From NCBI GenBank assembly GCA_965214975.1, contig OZ244055.1, forward strand, positions 3,534,001 through 3,598,000: 64,000 bases of DNA, read 5' to 3'. The translations under genes and the position numbers were made by a program. Position 1 is the stretch's first letter; every line of letters begins with the position of its first letter. The notes under the pieces were generated by a model, which did no database searches, had not been told where the DNA came from, and saw only the letters and a list, made by a program, of their open reading frames with translations. This document shows, piece by piece, positions 34,227 to 42,373 of this stretch. Source of the DNA: JAJEBT01 sp965214975. Its GTDB lineage: Bacteria; Pseudomonadota; Alphaproteobacteria; MPNO01; UBA830.

Positions 34227-35125
34227 CCCCGGAGGCCGCGCCCCTCCGGGCCGGAAGGCGCTGCGCCGATCCGGTCGCGCTCGACCTCTGGCACGCCATC
34301 GCCGCCGTCGACGAGACACCGGCGGACGGGTCGGGGCGCACCGAGCTTCTCGGAGAGGAGCTGTCCTACCGGCTCGACCCGGACGGCGCGCCGGAAGTTC
34401 GGAGGCGGAATCCCGGCGGCGGCGGGAGACTGCCCGCGCGGATCGCCTACGGCTACATCTGGTGCAGTCTCGGCGCACCCGCGCGCGAACTGTTCGCGAT
34501 TCCCGAATACGCCGAGCCCGACCGCCGCAATCTCAACGCCGCCAGCATCGGCATCCACGTCTCCGCCCCGCGGGCGATCGAGAACTTTCTCGATCTCGGG
34601 CATTTCCCGTTCGTGCATGCCGGCATCCTCGGCGAGGAGCCCTACACCGAGGTCGCCGAGTACCGGGTCGAGATCACCGAGGGCGGCCGCGAGATCGTCG
34701 CCACCGGATGCGCCTTCTACCAGCCGCAGGCGGCGGCCTCGTCGGAGGCGGGCGCGGACGTCGAGTACGTGTACCGGGTGCCGCATCCGTACTGCTCGGT
34801 GCTCTACAAGTCGAGCCCGTCCGACGACGGGCGCATGGACGTCATCGCGCTGTTCGGCCAGCCGCTGGACGCGGAGCGCACCCGCGCGCACCTGCTGCTC
34901 AGCGTCCTCGACGAGGCCGCCGAGAAGAGGGAGATCAGGATCTTCCAGCAGACGATCTTCGGCCAGGACAAGCCGATCCTGGAGAACCAGGCGCCGAAGA
35001 GGCTGCCTCTCGATTTCCGCACGGAGACGCCGGTGCGCGCCGACAGGTCGTCGATCGTGTACCGCCGGTGGCTCGGCGATCTGGGCCTCACCTACGGCGT
35101 GATCCCGCGGGAGCCCGGAGCGTGA
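34223..35125 (+). CDS. ndmC: NdmC-like Rieske-less N-demethylase oxygenase, copy 2
   Basis: 300 residues, paralogous to the preceding gene. It again lacks Rieske ligands but keeps IENFLDLGHFPFVH (Asp124, His127, His132) and FGQDKPILENQAPKRLPL with Asp249. GILGEEPYTEVAEY and VRADRSSIVYRRWL align with copy 1. The N-terminal 80 residues and the substrate-pocket region (about 165-200) differ most, suggesting a second substrate or methyl position. The GTG start overlaps the first stop (GTGA), and its own stop overlaps the reductase GTG. Confidence 0.85.
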   Translation: MTPEAAPLRAGRRCADPVALDLWHAIAAVDETPADGSGRTELLGEELSYRLDPDGAPEVRRRNPGGGGRLPARIAYGYIWCSLGAPARELFAIPEYAEPDRRNLNAASIGIHVSAPRAIENFLDLGHFPFVHAGILGEEPYTEVAEYRVEITEGGREIVATGCAFYQPQAAASSEAGADVEYVYRVPHPYCSVLYKSSPSDDGRMDVIALFGQPLDAERTRAHLLLSVLDEAAEKREIRIFQQTIFGQDKPILENQAPKRLPLDFRTETPVRADRSSIVYRRWLGDLGLTYGVIPREPGA

Positions 35126-36906
35126 CCGGAACCGCGCCCGTCGCGCGCCCGGCCCGCGCCGACCCCGAACGCGCGTGGCACCCGGTGGCGGCGACGCACG
35201 ACCTGCCCCCGCGCCACGTCTTCCACGGACAGCTGCTGGGGCGCGAACTCGCGATCTGGCGTGCCGACGACGGCCACGTCAACGTCTGGCGGAACCGCTG
35301 CCTGCACCGCGGCGTGCGTCTGTCCATCGGCATCAACGACGGCCGCGAACTCAAGTGCCAGTATCACGGCTGGCGCTACGCCAACCGCACCGGCGGCTGC
35401 ACCTACATTCCGGCCCATCCCGCCGACGCGCCGGCGCGCACGATGTGCTGCACGGTGTTTCCGTCGGTCGAGCGGTACGGGCTGGTCTGGTCCGGAACGG
35501 CGCCCGAGGGCGAGGTTCCGGACCACCCGGAGTTCGGGGGACCGGCCTCGCTCGTCCTTCGCGGCATCCCGGTCGACGCGCCGCCGGAGCTCGTGCTCGA
35601 GAGGCTGGCCGGATACCGGTTCCGGCCCAGCGGGCGCCTCGGCGCCGGGGACGCCGACGTCGCCGCAACGCCCGTGACGCGCCATGCCCTGCGGCTCGAA
35701 TCCGCGGCCGGAGGAGCCGCCACCGCGCTTCTTCTCGTCGTGCAGCCGGTGGATTCGCGCCGTTCGGCGATCCGCGGAGTGGTCGACGACGCCGGCGGCG
35801 ACCGGATCGGGGTTCTGCGGCATCACAACCGGCTTCTTTCGGAGTTTCGGGACGCCGTCGAGCGCGAGGCGGCGGAGTTTCCCGCGCCCGGACCGGAGGA
35901 ACCGGACGCCGATCCCCTCCCGTCCGGACGCGGACGGCCCGAGACGCGACGCGGCCGTTCCGCCCCGCTCCGCGTCAGGATCGCCGAGAAGCGCCGCGTC
36001 GCCGATGAGGTGTGCGGATTCCGCCTCGCGCCGGTCTCGGGCGCGCTGCCGGCCTGGCAGCCGGGCGCCCATGTCGACGTCCATCTGCCGAACGGGCTGG
36101 TCCGCCAGTATTCCCTGGTCGGCGCCCCGGGCGACGGCGCGGACTACGTCATCGGGGTCAAGCTCGAGCCCGAATCGGCCGGCGGCTCGAAGTGGCTTCA
36201 CGAGAGCGCGCGCGAGGGCGACGAACTGGCGGTCTCCGGACCGCACAACGGCTTTCCGCTGCGGCGGGACGCCGCGCGGACGCTGCTGATCGCCGGCGGC
36301 ATCGGGGTCACGCCGCTTCTGTCGATGGCGCGGACCCTGGACCATTCCGGTCTCCGGTGGGAACTCCACTATCTGGTGCGCGACCGGGCGCAGGCGGCGT
36401 TTCCCGAACTCCTGTCCGGTCTCGGCGACGCGGTGCGCCTCCATCCCCGACTCGCTCCCGGCGAGGCCGCCGCCCTTCTCGACCGGCTGCTCGCGGACCG
36501 GGAGGAGCGCGCGCACGTCTACCTCTGCGGGCCGGCGCCGATGCTGGATGCCGCGCGGAGCGCGGCCGAGCGCCGGGGCTGGCCCGACGAGGCGGTGCAT
36601 TTCGAGTATTTCGGGAACCCCAACCCGATCGACGACAGTTCCGCGTTCGACGTCGAGCTCGCGCGCTCGTGCCTGACTCTCCGGGTGCCGGCGGGCAAGT
36701 CCATTCTCGAGGTGCTGCGCGAGAACGGGATCGACGTCGCGTCGTCCTGCGAGCAGGGTGCCTGCGGAACCTGCGCGGTGCCCGTGATCGCCGGCGAGAT
36801 CGATCACCAGGACGTCTGTCTCGGCAACGCCGAGAAAGCCTCCGGCGGCCGCATCATGACGTGCGTGTCGCGCGCCGCGGCGGACCGGCTGGTTCTCGAC
36901 ATCTGA
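35122..36906 (+). CDS. ndmD: NdmD-like reductase: Rieske + flavin/NADH + [2Fe-2S] ferredoxin fusion
   Basis: 594 residues. The N-terminal Rieske domain has Cys60-His62 and Cys79-His82 (NRCLHRG...CQYHGWRY). Residues about 110-270 have no iron ligands and look like a decayed oxygenase remnant. Then come RQYSLVG (flavin, 328-334), AGGIGVTPLL (NADH), YLCGPAPML, and a C-terminal plant-type [2Fe-2S] with Cys543, Cys548, Cys551 and Cys581. This unusual order is that of NdmD, which carries the Rieske cluster its partner NdmC lacks. The GTG start is fixed by the GTGA overlap with copy 2. Confidence 0.9.
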   Translation: MTGTAPVARPARADPERAWHPVAATHDLPPRHVFHGQLLGRELAIWRADDGHVNVWRNRCLHRGVRLSIGINDGRELKCQYHGWRYANRTGGCTYIPAHPADAPARTMCCTVFPSVERYGLVWSGTAPEGEVPDHPEFGGPASLVLRGIPVDAPPELVLERLAGYRFRPSGRLGAGDADVAATPVTRHALRLESAAGGAATALLLVVQPVDSRRSAIRGVVDDAGGDRIGVLRHHNRLLSEFRDAVEREAAEFPAPGPEEPDADPLPSGRGRPETRRGRSAPLRVRIAEKRRVADEVCGFRLAPVSGALPAWQPGAHVDVHLPNGLVRQYSLVGAPGDGADYVIGVKLEPESAGGSKWLHESAREGDELAVSGPHNGFPLRRDAARTLLIAGGIGVTPLLSMARTLDHSGLRWELHYLVRDRAQAAFPELLSGLGDAVRLHPRLAPGEAAALLDRLLADREERAHVYLCGPAPMLDAARSAAERRGWPDEAVHFEYFGNPNPIDDSSAFDVELARSCLTLRVPAGKSILEVLRENGIDVASSCEQGACGTCAVPVIAGEIDHQDVCLGNAEKASGGRIMTCVSRAAADRLVLDI

Positions 36907-36912
36907 ACGGCC

Positions 36913-37569
36913 ATGGCACTCACGCTCTACGACTACGAGCTGTCGGGGAACTGCTACAAGCTGCGGCTCCTGATGCACATCCTCGGCGTGGAGCACGTCA
37001 AGATCCCGGTCGATTTCCATCCCGGGCGGGAACACCGGTCGGACTGGTTCCTCGCGGTCAATCCGCTGGGGCAGCTGCCGGCGATCGACGACGACGGCCT
37101 CGTGCTGCGCGACGCGCAGGCGATCCTCGTCTATCTCGCCTCGAAGCACGATCCCTCGCGCCTCTGGCTTCCGCGCGGCGACTCCGGCCTGCTGGGCGAG
37201 GTCGTCCAGTGGCTGGCCTTCGCCGACGAAATCACCCGCACCGCCGCCGCGGCGCGCCTGCACGACGGGTTCTTCCACGACCTCGACGTCGAGGCCTGCC
37301 GGGCGGGCGCCCGCAGCCTGTTCCGGATTCTCGACGAGCATCTCTGGTTTTCCGAGGTCGAGCGGCACGGCTGGATCTGCCGCGCCCGGCATCCGACGAT
37401 CGCCGACATCGCCTGCTTTCCCTACGTGGCGCTGTCGGAGGAAGGCGGCATATCCCGCCAGGACCATCCGGCGATCCGCCGATGGCTCGACCGCGTCAAG
37501 CGCATCCCGGGTTTCGTCGCGATGCCGGGAATCTTTCCCGCGGGGCCCGGACAGGAGCCCTCTTCCTGA
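36913..37569 (+). CDS. ndmE: Glutathione S-transferase-like protein (NdmE-like position)
   Basis: 218 residues. Thioredoxin-like N-domain MALTLYDYELSGNCYKLRLL with the Ser/Asn-Cys active region, AVNPLGQLPAIDDDG (cis-Pro loop) and DAQAILVYLASKH, then a helical C-domain with PTIADIACFPYVAL. It starts 6 bp after the NdmD-like gene. In Pseudomonas a GST-like protein, NdmE, is needed for the NdmC-NdmD complex, so a structural role is the likeliest reading. An ordinary GST co-transcribed by chance is the alternative. Confidence 0.78.
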   Translation: MALTLYDYELSGNCYKLRLLMHILGVEHVKIPVDFHPGREHRSDWFLAVNPLGQLPAIDDDGLVLRDAQAILVYLASKHDPSRLWLPRGDSGLLGEVVQWLAFADEITRTAAAARLHDGFFHDLDVEACRAGARSLFRILDEHLWFSEVERHGWICRARHPTIADIACFPYVALSEEGGISRQDHPAIRRWLDRVKRIPGFVAMPGIFPAGPGQEPSS

Positions 37570-37635
37570 GCGGACCGGCCCGCGCGGCTCCGCCTCCCTT
37601 CCACCGGCGGCGGCTGACGCGCTATAGTGCCGTCC

Positions 37636-38595
37636 ATGCTGGACGAGCACGCTCCGGCCGGGAACGCTCCCGGCTTTTCCAAATTCGCGGACCCTCGCGT
37701 CACCACGACGGGCGAGAGGCGCGCCGAGGTCGCCCTGAAGCGGCTCGAGACCCTCTGGTTCAACACCGGCACGCTCTGCAACCTGACCTGCGCCAACTGC
37801 TACATCGAATCGAGCCCGGTCAACGACCGGCTGTCCTACATCTCCGCCCGGGAGGTGGGGGCGTTTCTGGACGAGATCGCGGACCGGGGTCTCGGCACCC
37901 GGGAGATCGGCTTCACCGGCGGCGAGCCGTTCATGAACCCGGAGATGATCGACATTCTCGATCTGACGCTCTCGCGGGGATTCGAGACGCTCGTGCTGAC
38001 CAACGCCATGAAGCCGATGTGGAAGGTGCGCGACGGGCTGCTGCGGCTTCGGGACGCCCACGGCGGGCGGCTGCGCCTGCGGGTTTCCGTGGACCACTTC
38101 GACCGGATCCTGCACGAGGAGGAACGCGGGCGACGCAGCTGGCAGCCGATGATCGACGGGCTTGCCTGGCTCGCGGAAAACGGTTTCCGGATCGCGGTCG
38201 CCGGACGCACGCTGTGGGGCGAGGACGAGGAAACCCTGCGCGCCGGGTACGGCGAGCTGTTCGACCGGATCGGCATCGCGGTCGAGGCGCGGGATCCGGC
38301 CGGTCTCGTGCTGTTTCCGGAGATGGACGAGACCGCGGACGTCCCGGAGATCACCGCCGCCTGCTGGGACGTTCTCGGCGTGTCTCCCGACGCGATGATG
38401 TGCGCGACGTCGCGCATGGTGGTCAAGCGCAAGGGCGCGGACGGACCCGTCGTCATGCCCTGCACGCTCCTGCCCTACGACAACCGCTTCGAGATGGGCG
38501 CGACCCTGGCCGAGGCGGAGGCCAGCGTCCCCCTCAACCATCCGCACTGCGCCAAGTTCTGCGTGCTCGGCGGCGGCAGCTGCGGCAAGGCCTGA
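37636..38595 (+). CDS. Radical SAM protein with C-terminal cysteine cluster
   Basis: 319 residues. The radical-SAM triad is CNLTCANCY near residue 55, followed by the GGEP-type motif IGFTGGEPFMNPEM. Near the C-terminus Cys residues in VMPCTLLPYD and HCAKFCVLGGGSC suggest an auxiliary SPASM-like cluster. I do not recognise the specific family. No precursor peptide gene is seen within about 150 bp on either side. The ATG at 37636 is used; an in-frame GTG lies at 37627. A TATAGT box sits 10 nt upstream of the ATG, so the transcript may have a very short leader. Confidence 0.8.
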   Translation: MLDEHAPAGNAPGFSKFADPRVTTTGERRAEVALKRLETLWFNTGTLCNLTCANCYIESSPVNDRLSYISAREVGAFLDEIADRGLGTREIGFTGGEPFMNPEMIDILDLTLSRGFETLVLTNAMKPMWKVRDGLLRLRDAHGGRLRLRVSVDHFDRILHEEERGRRSWQPMIDGLAWLAENGFRIAVAGRTLWGEDEETLRAGYGELFDRIGIAVEARDPAGLVLFPEMDETADVPEITAACWDVLGVSPDAMMCATSRMVVKRKGADGPVVMPCTLLPYDNRFEMGATLAEAEASVPLNHPHCAKFCVLGGGSCGKA

Positions 38596-38614
38596 CCGCG
38601 CCGGGCCGAAGGGC

Positions 38615-39322
38615 CTACAGGTTCCTCTCGAGCCAGGCCGCCATCCGCGAGAACGAATCGGCGGTCGCCGCGGCGCGGTATCCGTCGGGGTTGGTGAAGT
38701 TCTGGAAGGCGTGGCCGCAGCCGTCGTAGCGGTGGAACTCGTGGGCGACGCCGAGTTCGGAAAGCCTGGCGTCGATCCTGTCGACGTCGTCGGGCGACGG
38801 GTTCCCGTCGTCGTTGCCGAAGAACCCGATGACCGGCCCCCGGAGCCTGTCGAGCTTCTCGAACGGCGCGGCGTCGCCGTTCCCCCAGATCCTGAACATG
38901 TTGCCGCCGTAGTGGACGACGCTGGCCCTGAAGGCGGGGATCTCGGCGGCGCCGAGGAACGAGACCCGCCCGCCCATGCAGTGGCCGGCGATGGCGACGC
39001 GGTCGGCGTCGGCGGCGCCGAGTTCTCCCAGAAACCCGAGCGTCGCCGAGAGGTCGGCGACGATCTCGACGTCGTCGAGACTGGCCAGGGACTCCCGGGT
39101 GTCCTCCCCTTCCGGGCGGCGGTGGTGCAGATCGGGCGCGGCCGCGACGTAGCCGAGGCCGGCGAGATCCTGGACGAACTTGGTGGTCGCCACGTCGAGA
39201 CCGGCGCGGTGATGGGCCACCACGACCGCCGGAAACGGACCGGCGCCGGCCGGCAGGTCGCAGAACACCGCCATGTCGCCGCCGTCGACCGGCAACGTGC
39301 GGCGGGCGGCGTTCGACGTCAT
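38615..39322 (-). CDS. Dienelactone hydrolase-family protein
   Basis: 235 residues, alpha/beta hydrolase. The nucleophile is a Cys in GHCMGGRVSF, with Asp in FFGNDDGNPSPDD and His in GCGHAFQNF, giving the Cys-Asp-His triad of dienelactone hydrolases of modified ortho-cleavage pathways. The ATG at 39322 overlaps the VOC stop (ATGA), so the two are coupled. Substrate unknown; many paralogs of this family are general esterases. Confidence 0.87.
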   Translation of the reverse strand: MTSNAARRTLPVDGGDMAVFCDLPAGAGPFPAVVVAHHRAGLDVATTKFVQDLAGLGYVAAAPDLHHRRPEGEDTRESLASLDDVEIVADLSATLGFLGELGAADADRVAIAGHCMGGRVSFLGAAEIPAFRASVVHYGGNMFRIWGNGDAAPFEKLDRLRGPVIGFFGNDDGNPSPDDVDRIDARLSELGVAHEFHRYDGCGHAFQNFTNPDGYRAAATADSFSRMAAWLERNL

Positions 39323-40320
39323 GCGCGCGCCCTCCTGCCGGCGTCGGCGCGCTGGCGGACGCGCGGTTTCTGGCGCCGTTCCATGTCGCGTTTCTCGCGC
39401 GTCGGCGGCTGCGCCTGTCGGCGCTCGAGGCCGTCGGCGAGAACCCATTCGGCGAAGGTCTCGGGCGCGGGATCCCAGTGGCCGGGCTTCCAGTTCTCGG
39501 TCAGGAAATCCTCGTCGCAGAAATACTCCGTCGCGCCGCCCGCCGGACAGTCGAAGTACCAGAAATAGCAGGACGAGATGTGGTGCCGGCCAGGGCCGAT
39601 CTGGACCGGGTGGCCGAGGCTCTGGAAGCGGCTGCCGCCGGCAAAGAGCTCGTGGACGTCCTGCACCCCGAACGCGACGTGGTTGATCGCCGGCCTGCCG
39701 TCCGCGCTTTCGAGATAGAACAGGTTGTGGTGCCCCCCGCGCGGGGCCGCCCGCATGAACACTCCTCGGCCCTTGTAGTAGTCGGAAACGTGGAATCCCA
39801 GGCGCCCGGTGTAGAAGGCCTCCATCCTGCGGATGTCGGGCGCCATGAACACGCAGTGGCCGACATGGCTGGGCCGGGCGCGCTCGTGGTAGGTGGCGCG
39901 GGCGTCCACGCGCCCCGCGCCGGCGAGCGCGTTCATCGGCTGGCGCCGGTCGGGAACGCGCCTGCGGACGGTCTTGCGGAAGGCGATGCCGAGGCCGAGG
40001 TCGTCCGTCGACCGGACGACGCCGTCGCGGCCGACCGCGACCTCCCGGTCCTTGCCCAGCTCGCGGGCGATGCGGGCGAGATCCGCCTTGGCCGTCACGC
40101 CCCACACGATCTCGCGGACCGTCGGGCCGTCCTCGATGGGCGGGGGCAGGGTCTTGTCCTCCATCGGTCTGAGAACGACCTCGCAGCCGTCTTCGGTGGC
40201 GAAGACGGCCGAGCGCGCCGACGAGGACTTGCGCCGGAGCCCCCAGTCGGCGAAGTGCCGTCGGCACTCCGCCATGTCCGCGACGCCGTAGACGACGGCG
40301 TCGATTCCGTTCATCGCCAT
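39319..40320 (-). CDS. Two-domain VOC protein, extradiol-dioxygenase-like
   Basis: 333 residues with two VOC modules. The N-terminal one (about 1-120, AVVYGVADMAECRRHF) lacks obvious ligands. The C-terminal one (about 140-290) has HVGHCVFMAPDI (His), INHVAFGVQDV (His) and GGATEYFCDEDF (Glu), the 2-His-1-Glu set of extradiol dioxygenases. The last 40 residues are Arg-rich and disordered. It is coupled by ATGA to the dienelactone hydrolase-like gene, so a small ring-cleavage unit is plausible. Confidence 0.8.
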   Translation of the reverse strand: MAMNGIDAVVYGVADMAECRRHFADWGLRRKSSSARSAVFATEDGCEVVLRPMEDKTLPPPIEDGPTVREIVWGVTAKADLARIARELGKDREVAVGRDGVVRSTDDLGLGIAFRKTVRRRVPDRRQPMNALAGAGRVDARATYHERARPSHVGHCVFMAPDIRRMEAFYTGRLGFHVSDYYKGRGVFMRAAPRGGHHNLFYLESADGRPAINHVAFGVQDVHELFAGGSRFQSLGHPVQIGPGRHHISSCYFWYFDCPAGGATEYFCDEDFLTENWKPGHWDPAPETFAEWVLADGLERRQAQPPTREKRDMERRQKPRVRQRADAGRRARA

Positions 40321-40469
40321 GTTCCCGCTCTCCTCGCCGCGTCGGGATGACGCGCGCCGAGCATACCACCGGCGCCGCGGCGGCGCATCTCCGGTGGGGG
40401 TCGCGCGTCCGCGATGGACGGCGCCGGGGCGCGCCGCCATATTGGGCCGGAACCCGGGGGACCGTGGCG

Positions 40470-42011
40470 ATGAAGCTTGGCGAGATTCTCAGACTCGCGG
40501 CGCGGCGCGAGCCGCGCAAGCCGGCCGTCGTCGGCGACGGCTTCTCGCTGAGCTATGCGGAGTACGACCGGCTCGCGAACCGGTTCGCGCATTTCCTGCT
40601 CGCCTGCGGCGTGCGCAAGGGCGACCGCGTGGCCTGCCTGCTGTCCAACGGCGTCGACTACGGCGCCGTGCACTTCGGGAACGCGCGGGCGGGCAGCGTG
40701 CTCGTGCATCTTTCGCCGATGCAGTCGCCGGCCGAGATCGCCCGCATCGTCGCGCGCACCCGCCCGCGGGTTCTGGTGGCCGGCGAGGAGCACGTCCGGG
40801 CCCTTGCGGACCTCTCCTCCGACGCGGTGCCGGAAGTGGTCGTCCTGCGCCCGCTTCCCGCGGGCGGCGGGCTGACGGAGCAGGTCGCGGGCCGGCCCGA
40901 CGACGATCCCGCCGCGGAGGTCGACGCCTCGGATCCGGTGGCCATGACGTTCACCGGCGGCACCACCGGCGATCCCAAGGGCGCGGTCGTCAGCCATGCG
41001 GCCCGCTACGTGTCGGCATGGACGACGGCGCTCGAGCACCGCGTGAACGGCGCGGACGTCGCCGCCGTGGTGACGCCGATGTTCCACACCGTCGGGCTGA
41101 TGGTCTGGTACCAGGCCACGGTGCTCGCGGGCTGCACGGCGGTGATCTTCCCGAAATGGGACGCCGGCGCCTTCATCGAGCGCGTCGGGCGCTTCGGGGT
41201 CTCCTCGACGTTTCTGGTGCCGGTGCAGGTGCGGGATCTTCTCGACGCGCCGGACTTCGACGCCGGACGCCTCGCATCTCTCGCCAACATCGGCGTCGGC
41301 GGCGCCCCGACCCCGGAGGGCCTGGTCGCCGAATGCCGGGCGGCGCTTCCCGGCTGCGACTACACCGACCACTACGGGCAGTCCGAGACCGGCATGCTGA
41401 CCGCGCTCAGGCCGTGGGAGGCGGAGGCCCGCCCGGGATCGATCGGACGGCCCGCCGTCGGCGTCGATCTCCGCATCGTCGACGGCGAGGGCAGGGCGGT
41501 CGACGCGGGCGAGGTCGGGGAGCTGGTGGTCCGCGGCCCGTTCATGATGGACGGGTACTTCGAGGACGAGGAGGAGACCGCACGGTATTTCCGCAAGGGG
41601 GACGGGTGGGGGTGGACCGGCGACCTCGCGGTCGCCGACGAGGACGGGTTCGTCACCCTGGCCGGGCGGTCGAAGGAAATGATCATCTCGGGCGGGATCA
41701 ACGTCTACCCCCGCGAGCTCGAGCGGATCTTCGAGACCCATCCCGGGGTCGCCGACTGCACCGTGTTCGGGGTGCCCGACGAGCGCTGGGGGGAAGCGCT
41801 GGTCGCCTACGTGGTCAGGGCTCCGGGCACGGACCTCTCCGGCAAGGCGCTCGACAGGCACTGCACGGGGCGTCTCGCCCGCTACAAGAGGCCGCGCGAG
41901 ATCGTCTTCGTCGACGCCATCCCGAAGACGCCGTCCGGCAAGGTGCGCAAGCCGCTTCTTCGGGACGCCTATCTGCAGGCGCGCGCCGGAGGGCGGCGGA
42001 CCGGCGGCTGA
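40470..42011 (+). CDS. AMP-forming acyl-CoA synthetase / ligase
   Basis: 513 residues of the ANL superfamily. It has the P-loop MTFTGGTTGDPKGAVV, TPMFHTVGLMVWY, YGQSETGM, WTGDLAVADEDGFV, the hinge RSKEMIISGGINVYP, and the catalytic Lys region PKTPSGKVRKP. It activates a carboxylic acid to its CoA thioester; chain or ring type cannot be read. The ATG at 40470 has GGGGGA upstream; an in-frame GTG lies at 40464. It diverges from the VOC gene over 149 bp. Confidence 0.9.
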   Translation: MKLGEILRLAARREPRKPAVVGDGFSLSYAEYDRLANRFAHFLLACGVRKGDRVACLLSNGVDYGAVHFGNARAGSVLVHLSPMQSPAEIARIVARTRPRVLVAGEEHVRALADLSSDAVPEVVVLRPLPAGGGLTEQVAGRPDDDPAAEVDASDPVAMTFTGGTTGDPKGAVVSHAARYVSAWTTALEHRVNGADVAAVVTPMFHTVGLMVWYQATVLAGCTAVIFPKWDAGAFIERVGRFGVSSTFLVPVQVRDLLDAPDFDAGRLASLANIGVGGAPTPEGLVAECRAALPGCDYTDHYGQSETGMLTALRPWEAEARPGSIGRPAVGVDLRIVDGEGRAVDAGEVGELVVRGPFMMDGYFEDEEETARYFRKGDGWGWTGDLAVADEDGFVTLAGRSKEMIISGGINVYPRELERIFETHPGVADCTVFGVPDERWGEALVAYVVRAPGTDLSGKALDRHCTGRLARYKRPREIVFVDAIPKTPSGKVRKPLLRDAYLQARAGGRRTGG

Positions 42012-42024
42012 GCGGACCGGCGTC

Positions 42025-42053
42025 TTGCCGCCTTCGGGGGGCGGTGATAGGTT
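42025..42053 (+). promoter_or_regulatory. Candidate promoter of the gatCAB genes
   Basis: TTGCCG (42025-42030) and TAGGTT (42048-42053), 17 bp apart, 32 bp before the gatC ATG. Confidence 0.5.
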
Positions 42054-42085
42054 GCGCGCTCCCGGCCCGGAGACAGAAACCCGGC

Positions 42086-42373
42086 ATGTCCGTCAGCAAG
42101 GAAACCGTCAGGGGCATCGCGCGCCTGGCGCGGATCGAGGTGTCCGAGGACGAGCTCGGGCCGCTTGCCGGAGAGCTCTCGAGGATCCTGCTGTGGGTCG
42201 AGCGCCTCGAGGCGGTCGACACCGCCGGCGTGCCGCCGGTCGCGTCGGTCACCGGCATGACGCTGCGCCTGCGCGCCGACGAGGTGACCGACGGCGGCAT
42301 CGCCGACAGGATCACCGCCAACGCGCCGGAGCGGGCGCACGGCATGTTCGCGGTGCCGAGGGTGGTCGAGTAG
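42086..42373 (+). CDS. gatC: Asp-tRNA(Asn)/Glu-tRNA(Gln) amidotransferase subunit C
   Basis: 95 residues, MSVSKETVRGIARLARIEVSEDELG at the start, then ILLWVERLEAVDTAGVPPVASV and RADEVTDGG, all typical of GatC. It wraps GatA and GatB in the amidotransferase that makes Gln-tRNA and Asn-tRNA from misacylated precursors. Its TAG stop shares one base with the gatA GTG. Confidence 0.95.
   Translation: MSVSKETVRGIARLARIEVSEDELGPLAGELSRILLWVERLEAVDTAGVPPVASVTGMTLRLRADEVTDGGIADRITANAPERAHGMFAVPRVVE

Noticed and set aside
33387..35125. Pseudogenes of full-length Rieske oxygenases that lost their N-termini
   Set aside because: Both keep all iron ligands, are in frame, translationally coupled and match the naturally Rieske-less NdmC; the Rieske domain is supplied by the next gene.
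35092..38547. Long open frame (over 1,100 codons) antisense to the NdmD-like, GST and radical SAM genes
   Set aside because: Composition is low-complexity and the opposite strand carries complete Rieske, flavin, ferredoxin, GST and radical-SAM motifs.
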